Positions 1-10,011 are shown, counted from the first letter of the stretch. The stretch: DNA of 64,000 nucleotides from Actinomycetota bacterium (GCA_021325455.1 JAJPHD010000008.1:1-64000); one strand, 5' to 3'. Notes: a model not told the origin generated them from the sequence alone. Numbers and translations are program-made.

Positions 1-84
1 GGCTTCCACAGCCCCGAAGCCCTCATCGCCATGGCCATGCTCACCCGAGGCGGCTGCTGCCCGCCCCTACCCGACCGGAAGTGA
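1..84 (+). mobile_element. 3' end of a transposase gene (ISL3-like C-terminus), truncated by the window edge
   Basis: Frame 1 reads GFHSPEALIAMAMLTRGGCCPPLPDRK*, resembling the C-terminus of ISL3-type transposases (…YGFHSxEALIALAMLxLGGLCPPLPGR). Confidence 0.6.
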
Positions 85-545
85 CCCACGACAACGACAG
101 GAGAGCCGAGCCTCCATAGAAGAACAAGGGGAAACGGGCCGAAATTGAACAAATGCGGTCGAAAAACCGCCTGACCAGCAACTCCGCAGGTCGGCACCAG
201 AGGGTGCGGCCAGGGCAGCCGACCGACGCTGCGGGCGCGGCAGAGCGCTGCCGGCCGACCGGTGGCATCGGAAAGTTCAGCTTCGTCATGGGCTTGCCCA
301 CGACCGGACGAGCGCGCCAGGGAGCGGAAATGAGACATCCATCCGCACGCGAAGTCAAGGGGTCTTCGAAGATTCTCTCGATCGAGAGACCCAGGTCAGG
401 GCCTCGCTTTCGCGCCACCCCGCCTTGCGAGCGAGGCGGGGTGGGAAAGTCCGGAGCCTCGGGAAACAAGCTGCCCGGCGTGCCTTTCGCGCGGCCACTA
501 CGTTGGACGTCGTCATCCTTCAAGGTGACGCAAGGAGGGATTGCG

Positions 546-1703
546 GTGCGACGAGCGGGTGAGGAATCGTGGCATCTGTCGGTCGACGACAACCTGGACC
601 TGCTCCATCTGGCCCTCTACGTCCGAGACGCCTGCCGACTCGCTATCCCCGACGACTCGTCGGTTCCTCCGCTGCTCGATGGTGATGTGGTCGACCACTC
701 TGGTGTGCTCGACCCCGCTGTCCGTGGCGTCGCCGGAGCACAGTGGCTCTCGTGGTGGAAGGACATCCTGAGCCTCAAGACGGCGGAAGCGCTCCGGACC
801 CTCCGATTCTCCGACTCGCAACTGACGACCCTGGATGTCCTCGTAGTCGTTGATGAGCATCTCCTCGACTGGCCTGAGCTCGACGTCCTGGCATCTCGCC
901 CAGAGCTCCGTCGCGCCGTGATCGCATGTCACGACGACGCCGTCCGCTGGCGCGGTGATCGCAGCCGGCGTCTTGGCGCCCGGGACCCGGGGACTCGGGG
1001 GTTGGCACACCTGCCGGTCCCCGCCATCGCCGAAGGGGTCATCCAGCGGTTGGGTGTCTCGCCGGGGCGGGTGCGAGCAGCAGTATTCGTACTCGGCGTA
1101 GAGGGAGAATGGTCTGCCCGCCCGTTCCCCGGCCTCCTCCTCTGTTCGGCTTCTCTCGCGATCGACACCCAGAGGCTCACCCCGCTGCTCGAAGGCGCCT
1201 TCGCTTCGGGCACCGCAGCGGAGGGCGTCGTCATCCCCGGTCGAACGCGGAAGACCCGTGCGCTCCCCCCTTCGGTGATCCACGAGCCGATGGTGTTGTG
1301 GGAGAGGGATGGGGCGTCGCTCACCTGCGAGCGGGTCATCCCGTACCACGACGGGTTCGAGATCGAGCTTCGGCGCAACGGCCTCGGCTCACCGTCGAGC
1401 TCGGATGCGACAGCACCTCGTAGGCGGCCCAACCGGCGGTTCGTCGGCCTTCGGATCAGGCTCAGCTTCGCTGACGGGCGCGAGGAGCTCCTCGACGACG
1501 TGGAACGACCGGACCGAGAAGGTCCAATCACGCTGAGCGCCTTTGGCCGCCGAGAATCCGGTGACGACACGCTATGGCTGTGGGTGATGCCCCTTCCCCC
1601 TCCGGGCGAGGTCCGCATGACGGTCGAATGGCCGACCTACGGCATCGATCCCGTCAGCGTGTCCTTTGACGGAGCCGACATACGTCGGAGACGTACCGCG
1701 TAG
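546..1703 (+). CDS. hypothetical protein
   Basis: Open frame with coding-like composition; GTG at 546 preceded by a strong SD (aaggaggg, 532-539). The ORF extends to 153 but the upstream part looks non-coding. Confidence 0.6.
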   Translation: MRRAGEESWHLSVDDNLDLLHLALYVRDACRLAIPDDSSVPPLLDGDVVDHSGVLDPAVRGVAGAQWLSWWKDILSLKTAEALRTLRFSDSQLTTLDVLVVVDEHLLDWPELDVLASRPELRRAVIACHDDAVRWRGDRSRRLGARDPGTRGLAHLPVPAIAEGVIQRLGVSPGRVRAAVFVLGVEGEWSARPFPGLLLCSASLAIDTQRLTPLLEGAFASGTAAEGVVIPGRTRKTRALPPSVIHEPMVLWERDGASLTCERVIPYHDGFEIELRRNGLGSPSSSDATAPRRRPNRRFVGLRIRLSFADGREELLDDVERPDREGPITLSAFGRRESGDDTLWLWVMPLPPPGEVRMTVEWPTYGIDPVSVSFDGADIRRRRTA

Positions 1704-2138
1704 CACTCCAGCTTCCAGCCCCCGGGGACCCTTGCTTGTGAAGTCGCTCCGGCTCACGACGCGGGCCTTGGCCAAGGCGCGCTCCGCGGCAGTGCCCATT
1801 GACAAGCTGTCAGCCCGGAGTTCCCACCTTCGGCCCGTCCGATCCGAGTCCGAGCTCCTTGCCCGCACCGCCGATCTCGGGCGGAGAGGCCACGGCACCC
1901 TAGCCAGCAACAGGCCGGCCACCGAGCGGTCCACCTGTAGGTGTGCCGGGGTGGCCAGCTCGGCCACCGAGTACAGGTCGCCCCGCCCGGGCCGGCGAGC
2001 GTCGTCCGACGTGGAGTCGCGTGGACGAAGCGAGCGTCTCTCGGTCATCATGGCCGAGATGGTGCCCGTGGTCGATGACATCCTGGCTCCCCCGTTGGAG
2101 TCGCGCTTCTCGATCGACTCGAACTTGCCGGGCGAGGG

Positions 2139-3113
2139 ATGTTCTGCCCATTCGACGCGCTTACGGACAGCGATCCCGAATCGGTTGGGCGCGCCGTCGC
2201 GACGGTGGGGACGATGGCGGTCGAGCAGCTCCTCCACACGGCACTCGACGCTGCCGATCAGCTCGCGGGGCCATGGACCGGCGGCGCACCCGACAGCCTC
2301 GCCCTGGCATACGAACTCGCCCCGGCAAGGCGTCCCCTTGCCGAAGCGCTCTGCCGGCGATTCTGCGAGGCGCTCGCCGGCCCGACTGATACCCAGGAAC
2401 ACTGGCTCGGCGGACGCCAGCCCGGGATGACGGTCGTCCCAGGGTTCGTCGACTTCTCCGATGTCTACGGCAACGGCGAGTTCACGTGGTCGGGGTTCTG
2501 GACCGTCAGTTCCCCCGCCGGAGAGATCCACGATGATCTGGTGGCTGCATGGGAGATGTTCCCGGGCCCGATCTCGAGGTGGCACATGCCAATCAACCCC
2601 AACGCACGGGTCTGGACCATCGACCACCCGGCCGACTGGGTCCGCCTCGTCGAGAGGTTTCCGAGGGTGGCGACCGAACTCCACGCGGGATGGGAGCTTC
2701 CTGGGCCTAACCAGCACAAGAGGGACGTGGCACATCTCGCCGCGATACCTGCACAACACGGAGTACGGACGGTGGTTGATCGCCACGTACTGCCCGACTG
2801 GGATGCGGTCGCCAGTGAGTACGACGGCGTGCACCTGAGCTGGGCCGGTTTCATCACGACCGAGGGATTCGTGAGCGACCTCGGCGATCGCGGAGCCACC
2901 ATGCTGCGCTACTGGAGCAGCGAGCGGACGCTGTGGCTCCGCGACGTCTTCGGCGAACCAGAGCCGCTCGAGGCTCCACTGCTCACGGGCAATGTGTCAG
3001 ATGCGCTCGGCATCGACGTGACTCGCGACAACGAAGACCGAGCCGCGTCGGACAGGGAGGAGATCGCGGTCCGGTTGAACCGTCGACCTGAGAGACTCTC
3101 GCCCGGCTTCTGA
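2139..3113 (+). CDS. hypothetical protein, possibly frameshifted internally
   Basis: Coding-like stretches (ARVWTIDHPADWVRLVERFPRVA; PDWDAVASEYDGVHLSWAGFITTEGF); start codon uncertain. Confidence 0.5.
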   Translation: MFCPFDALTDSDPESVGRAVATVGTMAVEQLLHTALDAADQLAGPWTGGAPDSLALAYELAPARRPLAEALCRRFCEALAGPTDTQEHWLGGRQPGMTVVPGFVDFSDVYGNGEFTWSGFWTVSSPAGEIHDDLVAAWEMFPGPISRWHMPINPNARVWTIDHPADWVRLVERFPRVATELHAGWELPGPNQHKRDVAHLAAIPAQHGVRTVVDRHVLPDWDAVASEYDGVHLSWAGFITTEGFVSDLGDRGATMLRYWSSERTLWLRDVFGEPEPLEAPLLTGNVSDALGIDVTRDNEDRAASDREEIAVRLNRRPERLSPGF

Positions 3114-3430
3114 TAGGCGGACCGCCACTCATGGTCGGTCGAACGTCCGACACCGAAGGACGCAGGAAGGGACGCCCTCGTGTGTTTAGCTGGTCGTGTA
3201 TCGCCCCTCGCGGCGTGGATCACGTTGCGGACACGAGCGCTTGGAGGCGTGTTCGCACGTCCAGCAGGTTCGAATACGAGCGACTACGGCCCACCACGGT
3301 GACACGGGGGACCTGGTCCCACCACGGTGAGGGGCCCGGAGCTTCCCCTCCCGAAGCGGTCTGCGCCGGGGCGGAGAAGGAGCCGGGCCCCCCTGGAGCA
3401 CAGGAGAAGCCAAGGACCCCGAGGCCGACC

Positions 3431-3910
3431 GGTGACCTCACCCTCCAATTGCACCTGCTCTCTCGGTGGTGTGAAGAGCGTTCGGAAAAGGAGGAGGTCA
3501 CCAAGACCATCGCGGCCTTCCTCAATGCCGACGGCGGCACGCTGCTGGTCGGCGTGGACGACAAGGGGCAAGTGGTGGGCCTGGAAGCGGACTTCGCAGT
3601 GCTGGGAGCCGGCAAGTCGGACTGGGACCATTGGCTGCTGGCTCTGGGGCAGGCGGCCAAGAAGTCTCTCGGTGCCGAGGCCTGGGCGACCGTCCATGTC
3701 TCGGCGGTACGCCGGGAAGGCAAGACGGTGGCCGTGGTGGCCTGTCCCCACCGCAACACCGAGACCTGGCATGGCCAAGAGGACAAGGCCGTCTTCTACC
3801 TCCGGTGCAACAACGAGACCCAGCGGCTGTACCCACCGGCTGCGGCGAGGTACATCCGCCAGCGCTGGCCCCTGGAGGCCCAACCGCCCCGGGCGGAGAG
3901 GCACGGCTGA
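3431..3910 (+). pseudogene. AlbA_2/Schlafen-AAA-like DNA-binding domain fragment, N-terminally truncated
   Basis: EEVTKTIAAFLNADGGTLLVGVDDKGQVVGLE…FYLRCNNETQRLYPPAAARYIRQR matches the domain core; the usual N-terminal (V/L)EFKSS segment is missing and the upstream frame looks non-coding. Confidence 0.5.
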
Positions 3911-4036
3911 TCGGCTGGCGAGGGACGGGCCCGGGCCCGCCATCACCCCTGCCGTGGCGGCATGTTCCGCTCAGGGAGCGGGAAAGAGCTTGCCCCGGGC
4001 CGGCGGCTCACCGACGCGGGCCTCGAGGAACCGCCG

Positions 4037-4729
4037 TCAGCTGAGCGTGTCCAGGCCTGCAGTGAGGATCCGGGCGAGCTCGGCGGGCCTGGTGAGCATC
4101 GGCCAGTGGCCCGAGTCGATGTCTACCAGCTCGACGTGGCGGGCTCGGGCCAGCTCGGGGATGTTCCCGGCCTCGATCCAGCCCCGCACGTCGGCCGGGC
4201 TGAACTCGGGGCAGACGACCATCACCGGCACCTCGTAGCGACGCTCGTCGCCGAGGTGAACCACCCCCTTGGTCACCCCCTCCGGAACGGGGATGGCGGC
4301 CGCCACGAAACGGCGTCTCGCCTCCTCGTCCAGGTCGGCGGCGTCGGGTCCCTCGAAGGGCTCCCAGCCGGGGAAGGGTACGACCCCGTCGGTCGGCTCC
4401 AAGGAGGCCATGTGGGTCTCGCCGTCCGCCAAGGGGAACCCGCCGATGAGGACCACCTGGGCCACCTTGTCGGGCCGCCGGTCGGCGGCGATCCAGGCCA
4501 GATTGACCGCCGCCGAGTGACCGACCACCATGACCCTGCCCTCGGCGGCGTCCACCGCCCCGACAACCGCTGCCACCTGGTCCTCGAGGGTGACGGTGCT
4601 GCTCTCCCCTGCGCCTTGACCGGGGAGATCGACGGGTAGGGGACGGTGCCCTTGGGCCTCGAGGTCGGAGGCGACATCGGCCCAGACGGAGCCGGCGAGC
4701 CACAGCCCGGGGACGAGGATGATGTCCAT
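4037..4729 (-). CDS. alpha/beta hydrolase
   Basis: MDIILVPGLWLAGSVWADVASDLEAQGH…VMVVGHSAAVNLAW (GHSAA nucleophile elbow)…DSGHWPMLTRPAELA; SD aaggagg upstream. Confidence 0.85.
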   Translation of the reverse strand: MDIILVPGLWLAGSVWADVASDLEAQGHRPLPVDLPGQGAGESSTVTLEDQVAAVVGAVDAAEGRVMVVGHSAAVNLAWIAADRRPDKVAQVVLIGGFPLADGETHMASLEPTDGVVPFPGWEPFEGPDAADLDEEARRRFVAAAIPVPEGVTKGVVHLGDERRYEVPVMVVCPEFSPADVRGWIEAGNIPELARARHVELVDIDSGHWPMLTRPAELARILTAGLDTLS

Positions 4730-4914
4730 CGTCTCCTCCTTGCCTTGCCGAGGGGTCCACCACCTCGGCCACGGGCACCTTAGGTCACCTTCCGGACGAT
4801 CCACTTCCTGTTCCCTCGTCGCAGGGGGCAGCAAGCTTCGACAGGCGATGGCCCCGCTGGCAGGTCGCCACTCGTCCGCCCTGGGAGCGGGCCCGGCCGC
4901 TGGCGGCTGGGCGC

Positions 4915-5592
4915 CTACGGCTCTCCCCATCCCGTGGCGTCTCCAGGGGCGCCGTCGTCGGAGGGCCCGGGCTGGCCTTCCACGTAGTGCTCCCGGATCG
5001 CCGCCTCCACCACGGCGCGCCGCCTGGTCGAGAGGGCCTGGGCCAGCTGGCGGTGGCGGCTCACCAGGTCGTACAGGTCGAGATGCTGGCAGTCCAGGGC
5101 CACCCGCATCAGCGCCCCCATCTGGCCATCGAGTGAGTGCCACAGCTTGCCCACCGTCGGGCGCCGCCCGGCCGCCACGACCAGGCCGTGGAACCGGGTG
5201 TCGGCCTGGACGGCGCCGAGCATGTCCCCCTCGGCAGCGGCCTTCTCCATGGCGGCGATCTCTTCCTCCAGGCCCTCCGTGAGGTCGTCCCCGTGCCGGC
5301 CCAGCCACTCCCCCGCCGCCGACGCCTCCAGGACGTAGCGGGCGAAGCAGACGTCGCGGGCGTCCTCCCTCGACATACGGGCCACCCGGCACTGGCGGCG
5401 AGGGGTCAGCTCGACCAGCCCCTCGCCCTGGAGGTCGCGCAGGGCCTGGCGGACTGTTGTCCGGCTCACATCGAACTCGGCAGCCAGCTCCGTCTCGAGG
5501 AGGCGGGCCCCGAAGGGCAGCTCGGCGTTGAGTATGCGCCGTCTCAAGGTCTGCCTCACGGCATCGGGCAGGGACAGGTGCTCGAGCATCAC
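4915..5592 (-). CDS. GntR-family transcriptional regulator (FCD/FadR subfamily)
   Basis: wHTH (RRRILNAELPFGARLLETELAAEFDVSRTTVRQALRDLQGEGLVELTPRRQCRV) followed by an FCD-like helical domain. Confidence 0.9.
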   Translation of the reverse strand: MMLEHLSLPDAVRQTLRRRILNAELPFGARLLETELAAEFDVSRTTVRQALRDLQGEGLVELTPRRQCRVARMSREDARDVCFARYVLEASAAGEWLGRHGDDLTEGLEEEIAAMEKAAAEGDMLGAVQADTRFHGLVVAAGRRPTVGKLWHSLDGQMGALMRVALDCQHLDLYDLVSRHRQLAQALSTRRRAVVEAAIREHYVEGQPGPSDDGAPGDATGWGEP

Positions 5593-6578
5593 CCTCGCTC
5601 CCTGGCTCCCCGGGCCTCAGAAGCCAGCATGTGCAGAGAGCGGGCGTTCCCGAGGGAGGTTTCCGAGGCGAGATGGCGGGGCTCCTCGTCGCCGGCCAGC
5701 ACAGCCGCGATGTGCCGCAGGGCAGCGGTGAAGGAATGCTCATCGGTGGTTGGGCTCTCCCGGAAGCCGGTGCCCCCAGCCGGGTGGACCTCCAAGGGGT
5801 CGCCGACCTTGGGGTGGAAGGGGTTCTGCACGTGTATCTGGCCCTCCGAGCCGAGGAGCCGGGTGTAGGTGTCGTAGGTGCGGGCGAACCCACAGGAGAA
5901 GAGCAGGCGCCGCTGCGAGGGGAAGCCGAGCGAGCCCCACATCTCGGTCTCCACCTCCCGCCCCCAGTTGCCCAGGGCCCAGGCCTGAGCTGGCTCCGCC
6001 GCGAAGAGGTCCCGGGCCAGGCGGACGGGGTAGCAACCAACGTCATTTAGCGCCCCCCCTCCCAGCTCTGCCGACAGGCGGATGTTGTCCGGGCGCGACA
6101 GGAGGAAGTGGAAGCTGGACTGGATCTCCCGCAGCTCCCCGATCACGCCCTCGCCGATGAGCCGGCACAGGCGTTGGTACTGGGGGCCGAAGGGGAAGAC
6201 GAAGGCCTCCCACAGCAGCCCGCCCGTCCGCCGGGCGGCAGCCAGGACGGCCTCGGTCTCGTCGGGGTCCAGGCACAGAGGTTTCTCGCACAGGACGGCC
6301 TTGCCTGCCTCCAAGGCCTTGATGGTCCAAGAGGCGTGGAGGTTGTTCGGCAAGGGCACGTACACGGCGTCCACGGCGGGGTCCCCGAGCACCGCCTCAT
6401 AGCCCTGGACCGCCCTCTCGACCCCCGCCGCGCTGGCAAAGGCCTGTGCCTTGGACCGCTCCCGGCTGGCCACCACCGTGGCTCTCCCCCCAGCCTCCCG
6501 AAGGGCGGGCAGGAAGGCCGCCCGGGCGATGTTGGCCGTGCTCAGGATGCCCCAGCGGGGGGCGGCTGCCTCAGTCAT
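5589..6578 (-). CDS. Gfo/Idh/MocA-family oxidoreductase
   Basis: RWGILSTANIARAAFLPAL…VYVPLPNNLHASWTIKALEAGKAVLCEKPL; ATG at 6578; 4-nt overlap with the GntR gene. Confidence 0.9.
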   Translation of the reverse strand: MTEAAAPRWGILSTANIARAAFLPALREAGGRATVVASRERSKAQAFASAAGVERAVQGYEAVLGDPAVDAVYVPLPNNLHASWTIKALEAGKAVLCEKPLCLDPDETEAVLAAARRTGGLLWEAFVFPFGPQYQRLCRLIGEGVIGELREIQSSFHFLLSRPDNIRLSAELGGGALNDVGCYPVRLARDLFAAEPAQAWALGNWGREVETEMWGSLGFPSQRRLLFSCGFARTYDTYTRLLGSEGQIHVQNPFHPKVGDPLEVHPAGGTGFRESPTTDEHSFTAALRHIAAVLAGDEEPRHLASETSLGNARSLHMLASEARGARERG

Positions 6579-8862
6579 GAGGACCCCGGTAGGCCTCCGG
6601 CAGGCATCCCGCCCGGGCCAGGACGTTGCGGGTGACGGTCGCCACGTTGTTGCGGTACCCGTTGTGGGCCAGGCTGGCACTCCAGCAGATGGAGCCGACG
6701 CTGAACACGCTCCCCCCACCGGGCGCCTCCCAGTAAGTCATGTCGGCCCGTACGTAGCGGCAGTTCCCTCCGCCTTCGGAACCGTTCATCTCCTCCACCT
6801 CCTCGATGGCGTGCTGGTAGGTGTCATCGTGCCTCCCGGCGGAGGTGGCCAGGACCAGTGTCCCCGCCGGCGTGCCCAGCTCCGCGTCGGCCCGGTCCAG
6901 CTCGTCACCGGCAGCACCGCCCTGCTTGAGGCCGAAGCCGCCGATCACCTCGCCGGGCTCGATCCCTTCGAAGATGAAGCTAGCTCGCGGGTCCATGCTC
7001 GCTGCGGTCCGCACGTAGCCAGCGGCGGGACCCCCGCCCTGGGCGCAGAACCCCACCCCGGCAAGGACCTGAGGGGCCCGGCCCCGGTCCCGCCAGTGGC
7101 CACCCGGCTCCCCCGACCACGGATAGTGCTGCTCACCGGGGTCGCCGGTCCAGGTCCGTGACCCCGACCGGCCCCTCCTCACCTCTAGGACGTGGGGCTG
7201 GGCAGGATCCACCACGGTCACCCAGTAGAAGCCGTTGCCGCCCAGGTAGGCCAGGTGCCCTCCGGACTCCACGTAGCCCTCCAGGGCGTCGAGGATGGGC
7301 CCGCTCACGTACTCAGGGTGCCCACCGGTCACGACTGCCCGATAGGGGAGGAGAGCCTCCAGTCCCTGCCCATGAACCTCGCCGTCGGTCACCACGTCGT
7401 AGGCGATGGCCTCGGCTTCGAGCCAGTCGAAGAGGTAGAGGTCACCGCTCAGCTCCCTGCCCGCATCTCCCCGGCTGGGCAGGCGGTGGTCGGGGCGCAT
7501 GTCGAGCATGGGCCGGCGCCAGGAGACGTGCGAGATGCCCGAGCCGTCCCTGTGCCGTTGGTACAGGGACAGACCGAGCTCCCGGTGCTGAGCGAGGTAG
7601 CCCTCGGTGCTGCCTGGCGGGAAGGCAGGGCTCGGCTCCCCGCCGTGCCGGCGGGGATCCACGTGGGCGAAGTTGGAATAGGCGGTGTAGGTGAAGGTGG
7701 GGACGAGCACGGCGAGCGGCGCTCTGCCCTTTCCCCGGGGGCTGGTGACGTAGAACGGCACCAGGTCCTCCCCGGCGGCGCAGGACAGGTGGGCGGCATA
7801 GACGCCGCTCCTCGCTCCCTCGGGCACCTCCCATTCGAAGGCCACCGGCCACCCGGCGTCGGTCAGGTCGTCGTCGTGGAAGGCGACGGCGCCGTAGTCC
7901 TCGGGGGAGACCCGCCAGTCCAGGGCCTCGCCGCTCCAGCGGTGACCGGTCATCCGCAGCAGGGGGCCGTTGCGGAGCTGCAGCTGCCCGGGACCGGGCC
8001 GGCCAGGAGGGCAGATCCGGCCCTCCTCGCGCTGCAGGCGGTCGAGGTCGCCGACCCAGATCGCATCCCCGGCCCCGGCCATGGCGTGGCAGCCCTCGGC
8101 GGCCAGGTCCATGGCCTCGGCCTGCTCCATGAAGTCCCCCAGGACCAGGGGGGCCTCCAGCTTTCCGTTGTAGGCGCCCTCGACCGGGCTGGTGACGGCC
8201 TCCGGGTCCTCGGGGCCCCGGCCCGACGCCGCCAGCAACAGCACGTCCATGGGAGCACAAGGGGAGAGGCCGTCCTGGCCCTCGACACCGTCCGCCGGGC
8301 CGGCCCAGCCGCGTCGACCCCAGGGGCGGCAGGCGAGCCAGACCCTGCCCCTCTCGGGGTCGATGGCCCCCACCGCCAGGCACCACCGCCTCTCGGTCAC
8401 GGCCCGTCCCAGCCGGAGCTCTCCGTGACCGGTTCCCTCCCTCGGATAGCGAAGGGTCAGGCGCCCGTCGGGGTCCAGGAGGAGGCCGCACCGGCAATGG
8501 TCACCCCCGTCCGTGAGGACCACCAGCCCCTGGTACCGCCCGGCTCGGGGCAGGGTGGGCCACAGCCAGGTGGCGATGGTCATGCCCCGGCGGCCACCGG
8601 CGGCCAGCCCCTCGACCAGCCCGTAGGAGCCGGAGAGGATCCGGTGGCGCAGGCCCGGGTAGGTGCCGGCGCAGCTGGCCGGCACCTCCTCCCAGGAGAG
8701 GGCATCCGCCTCTCCCGGGGGGCGGGGGCCGCCACCGGTGATCCTCACCACCCCGGCCTGGAAGCTCTCACTGGCACAGCTGACCATGAACCGGGCCCGG
8801 CCACCGGGGGAGACGCTCCAGTCCTGGCAATAGGCCAGGAAGGCCCTCTCGGGGTCAGCCAC
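6571..8862 (-). CDS. N,N-dimethylformamidase beta/large-subunit-like protein
   Basis: PVEGAYNGKLEAPLVL, VPTFTYTAYSNFAH, YDVVTDGEVHGQGLEALLPYRAVVTGGHPEYVS, GGHLAYLGGNGFYWVTV resemble the DmfA2-like family; GTG at 8862. Confidence 0.75.
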   Translation of the reverse strand: MADPERAFLAYCQDWSVSPGGRARFMVSCASESFQAGVVRITGGGPRPPGEADALSWEEVPASCAGTYPGLRHRILSGSYGLVEGLAAGGRRGMTIATWLWPTLPRAGRYQGLVVLTDGGDHCRCGLLLDPDGRLTLRYPREGTGHGELRLGRAVTERRWCLAVGAIDPERGRVWLACRPWGRRGWAGPADGVEGQDGLSPCAPMDVLLLAASGRGPEDPEAVTSPVEGAYNGKLEAPLVLGDFMEQAEAMDLAAEGCHAMAGAGDAIWVGDLDRLQREEGRICPPGRPGPGQLQLRNGPLLRMTGHRWSGEALDWRVSPEDYGAVAFHDDDLTDAGWPVAFEWEVPEGARSGVYAAHLSCAAGEDLVPFYVTSPRGKGRAPLAVLVPTFTYTAYSNFAHVDPRRHGGEPSPAFPPGSTEGYLAQHRELGLSLYQRHRDGSGISHVSWRRPMLDMRPDHRLPSRGDAGRELSGDLYLFDWLEAEAIAYDVVTDGEVHGQGLEALLPYRAVVTGGHPEYVSGPILDALEGYVESGGHLAYLGGNGFYWVTVVDPAQPHVLEVRRGRSGSRTWTGDPGEQHYPWSGEPGGHWRDRGRAPQVLAGVGFCAQGGGPAAGYVRTAASMDPRASFIFEGIEPGEVIGGFGLKQGGAAGDELDRADAELGTPAGTLVLATSAGRHDDTYQHAIEEVEEMNGSEGGGNCRYVRADMTYWEAPGGGSVFSVGSICWSASLAHNGYRNNVATVTRNVLARAGCLPEAYRGPHD

Positions 8863-8986
8863 GCCAACTCCTGTCCGGGCCAGTACCTTCGATCGCCATG
8901 CCGTCCACCCGCATCCCCACCAGACCTGGCTCGCCCGGGTGGGGGCCGCGCTCCCGACGCCACCCCCTCCACCTTGGAGGGCAGGA

Positions 8987-10006
8987 ATGAGGGTCTTGAT
9001 CTGCTCGCCCCTCGAGGAGGAGCTGGTCCGGCGCATCCGCTCCGCCCATCCCTCCGTGGAGGTGGACTTCCGGCCCGAGCTCCTTCCCGTGCCCCGCCAC
9101 CCCTGCGACCACACGGGCGTGCCCCGCCAGCTCGGCCCCGAGGAGGAGGCCGAATGGTCCCGCCTCCTCGCCGGCGCCGATGCCTGCTTCGACTTCGACT
9201 GGCGCGACCCCTCCGCCATGGCCAGCTCCTGCCCCCGGCTGGCCTGGGTCCAGGCCACCAGCGCCGGCATCGGGGGATTCCTGGAACGAACGGGCCTGGC
9301 GGGGAGCCCCATCCGCTTCACCACCGCTGCCGGCGTGCACGCCCAGGCCCTGGCCGAGTTCGCCGCCCTGGGCGTCCTCCACTTCTTGAAGGACGTGCCC
9401 GGCCTGCGCCGGCTCCAGGCCGAGCGCCGGTGGGAGCGCCACGCCGTGGGGTCCATCACCGAGCGGAGGGCCCTCGTGGTCGGCCTCGGGCGTATCGGCC
9501 GGCGGGTGGCCGAGGTGCTGGCCGCCCTGGGGGCCGAGGTGTGGGGGGCGGGCCGGCCCGGGCAGACCTACGACCTCCCGGCGGCCAGCCGCATCGGGGA
9601 CACGGCCAACCTCGCCCCCCTGCTCCGGGAGGCCGACATCCTGGTGCTGTGCTGCCCCCTCACCGCTCAGACCAGGGGCCTGATCGGGGCCCGGGAGCTG
9701 GAGCTCCTGGGCCCCGAGGGGATAGTGGTGAACCTGGCCCGGGGGGCGGTGGTGGACGAGGTGGCCCTCGTGGAGGCCCTTCAGCGGCACGACCTGGCGG
9801 GGGCCTGCCTGGACGTGTTCAGCGTGGAGCCGCTCCCTCCCGAGTCGCCCCTGTGGGCGATGGAGCAGGTGCTCATCTCCCCCCACTCGGCATCGACCCT
9901 GCGCAGCGAGAACGCCGCCTTGACGGACCTCTTCATCGAGAACCTGGGCCGGTTCCTGGCCGGGCGCCCCCTCCTCAACGAGTTCCACGCCGACCGGGGC
10001 TACTGA
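8987..10006 (+). CDS. D-isomer-specific 2-hydroxyacid dehydrogenase
   Basis: Rossmann segment ALVVGLGRIGRRVAEVLAALGAEVWG, VNLARGAVVDEVALVEALQ, SPHSAS; SD-like ggagggcagga before the ATG. Confidence 0.9.
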   Translation: MRVLICSPLEEELVRRIRSAHPSVEVDFRPELLPVPRHPCDHTGVPRQLGPEEEAEWSRLLAGADACFDFDWRDPSAMASSCPRLAWVQATSAGIGGFLERTGLAGSPIRFTTAAGVHAQALAEFAALGVLHFLKDVPGLRRLQAERRWERHAVGSITERRALVVGLGRIGRRVAEVLAALGAEVWGAGRPGQTYDLPAASRIGDTANLAPLLREADILVLCCPLTAQTRGLIGARELELLGPEGIVVNLARGAVVDEVALVEALQRHDLAGACLDVFSVEPLPPESPLWAMEQVLISPHSASTLRSENAALTDLFIENLGRFLAGRPLLNEFHADRGY

Positions 10007-10011
10007 GGCCG

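Noticed and set aside
153-545. N-terminal extension of the first hypothetical ORF to ATG 153
   Set aside because: A strong SD immediately precedes GTG 546 and the upstream translation is non-protein-like.
687-698. 12-bp perfect palindrome GTGGTCGACCAC
   Set aside because: Inside the coding part of ORF 546-1703 with no promoter context; palindromes of this size are expected by chance at this GC content.
1666-2430. 254-aa ORF between the two orphan genes, and antisense ORF 1572..2834
   Set aside because: Arg/Ser-rich with no family signature and overlapping the better-supported ORF at 2139; neither strand is convincing.
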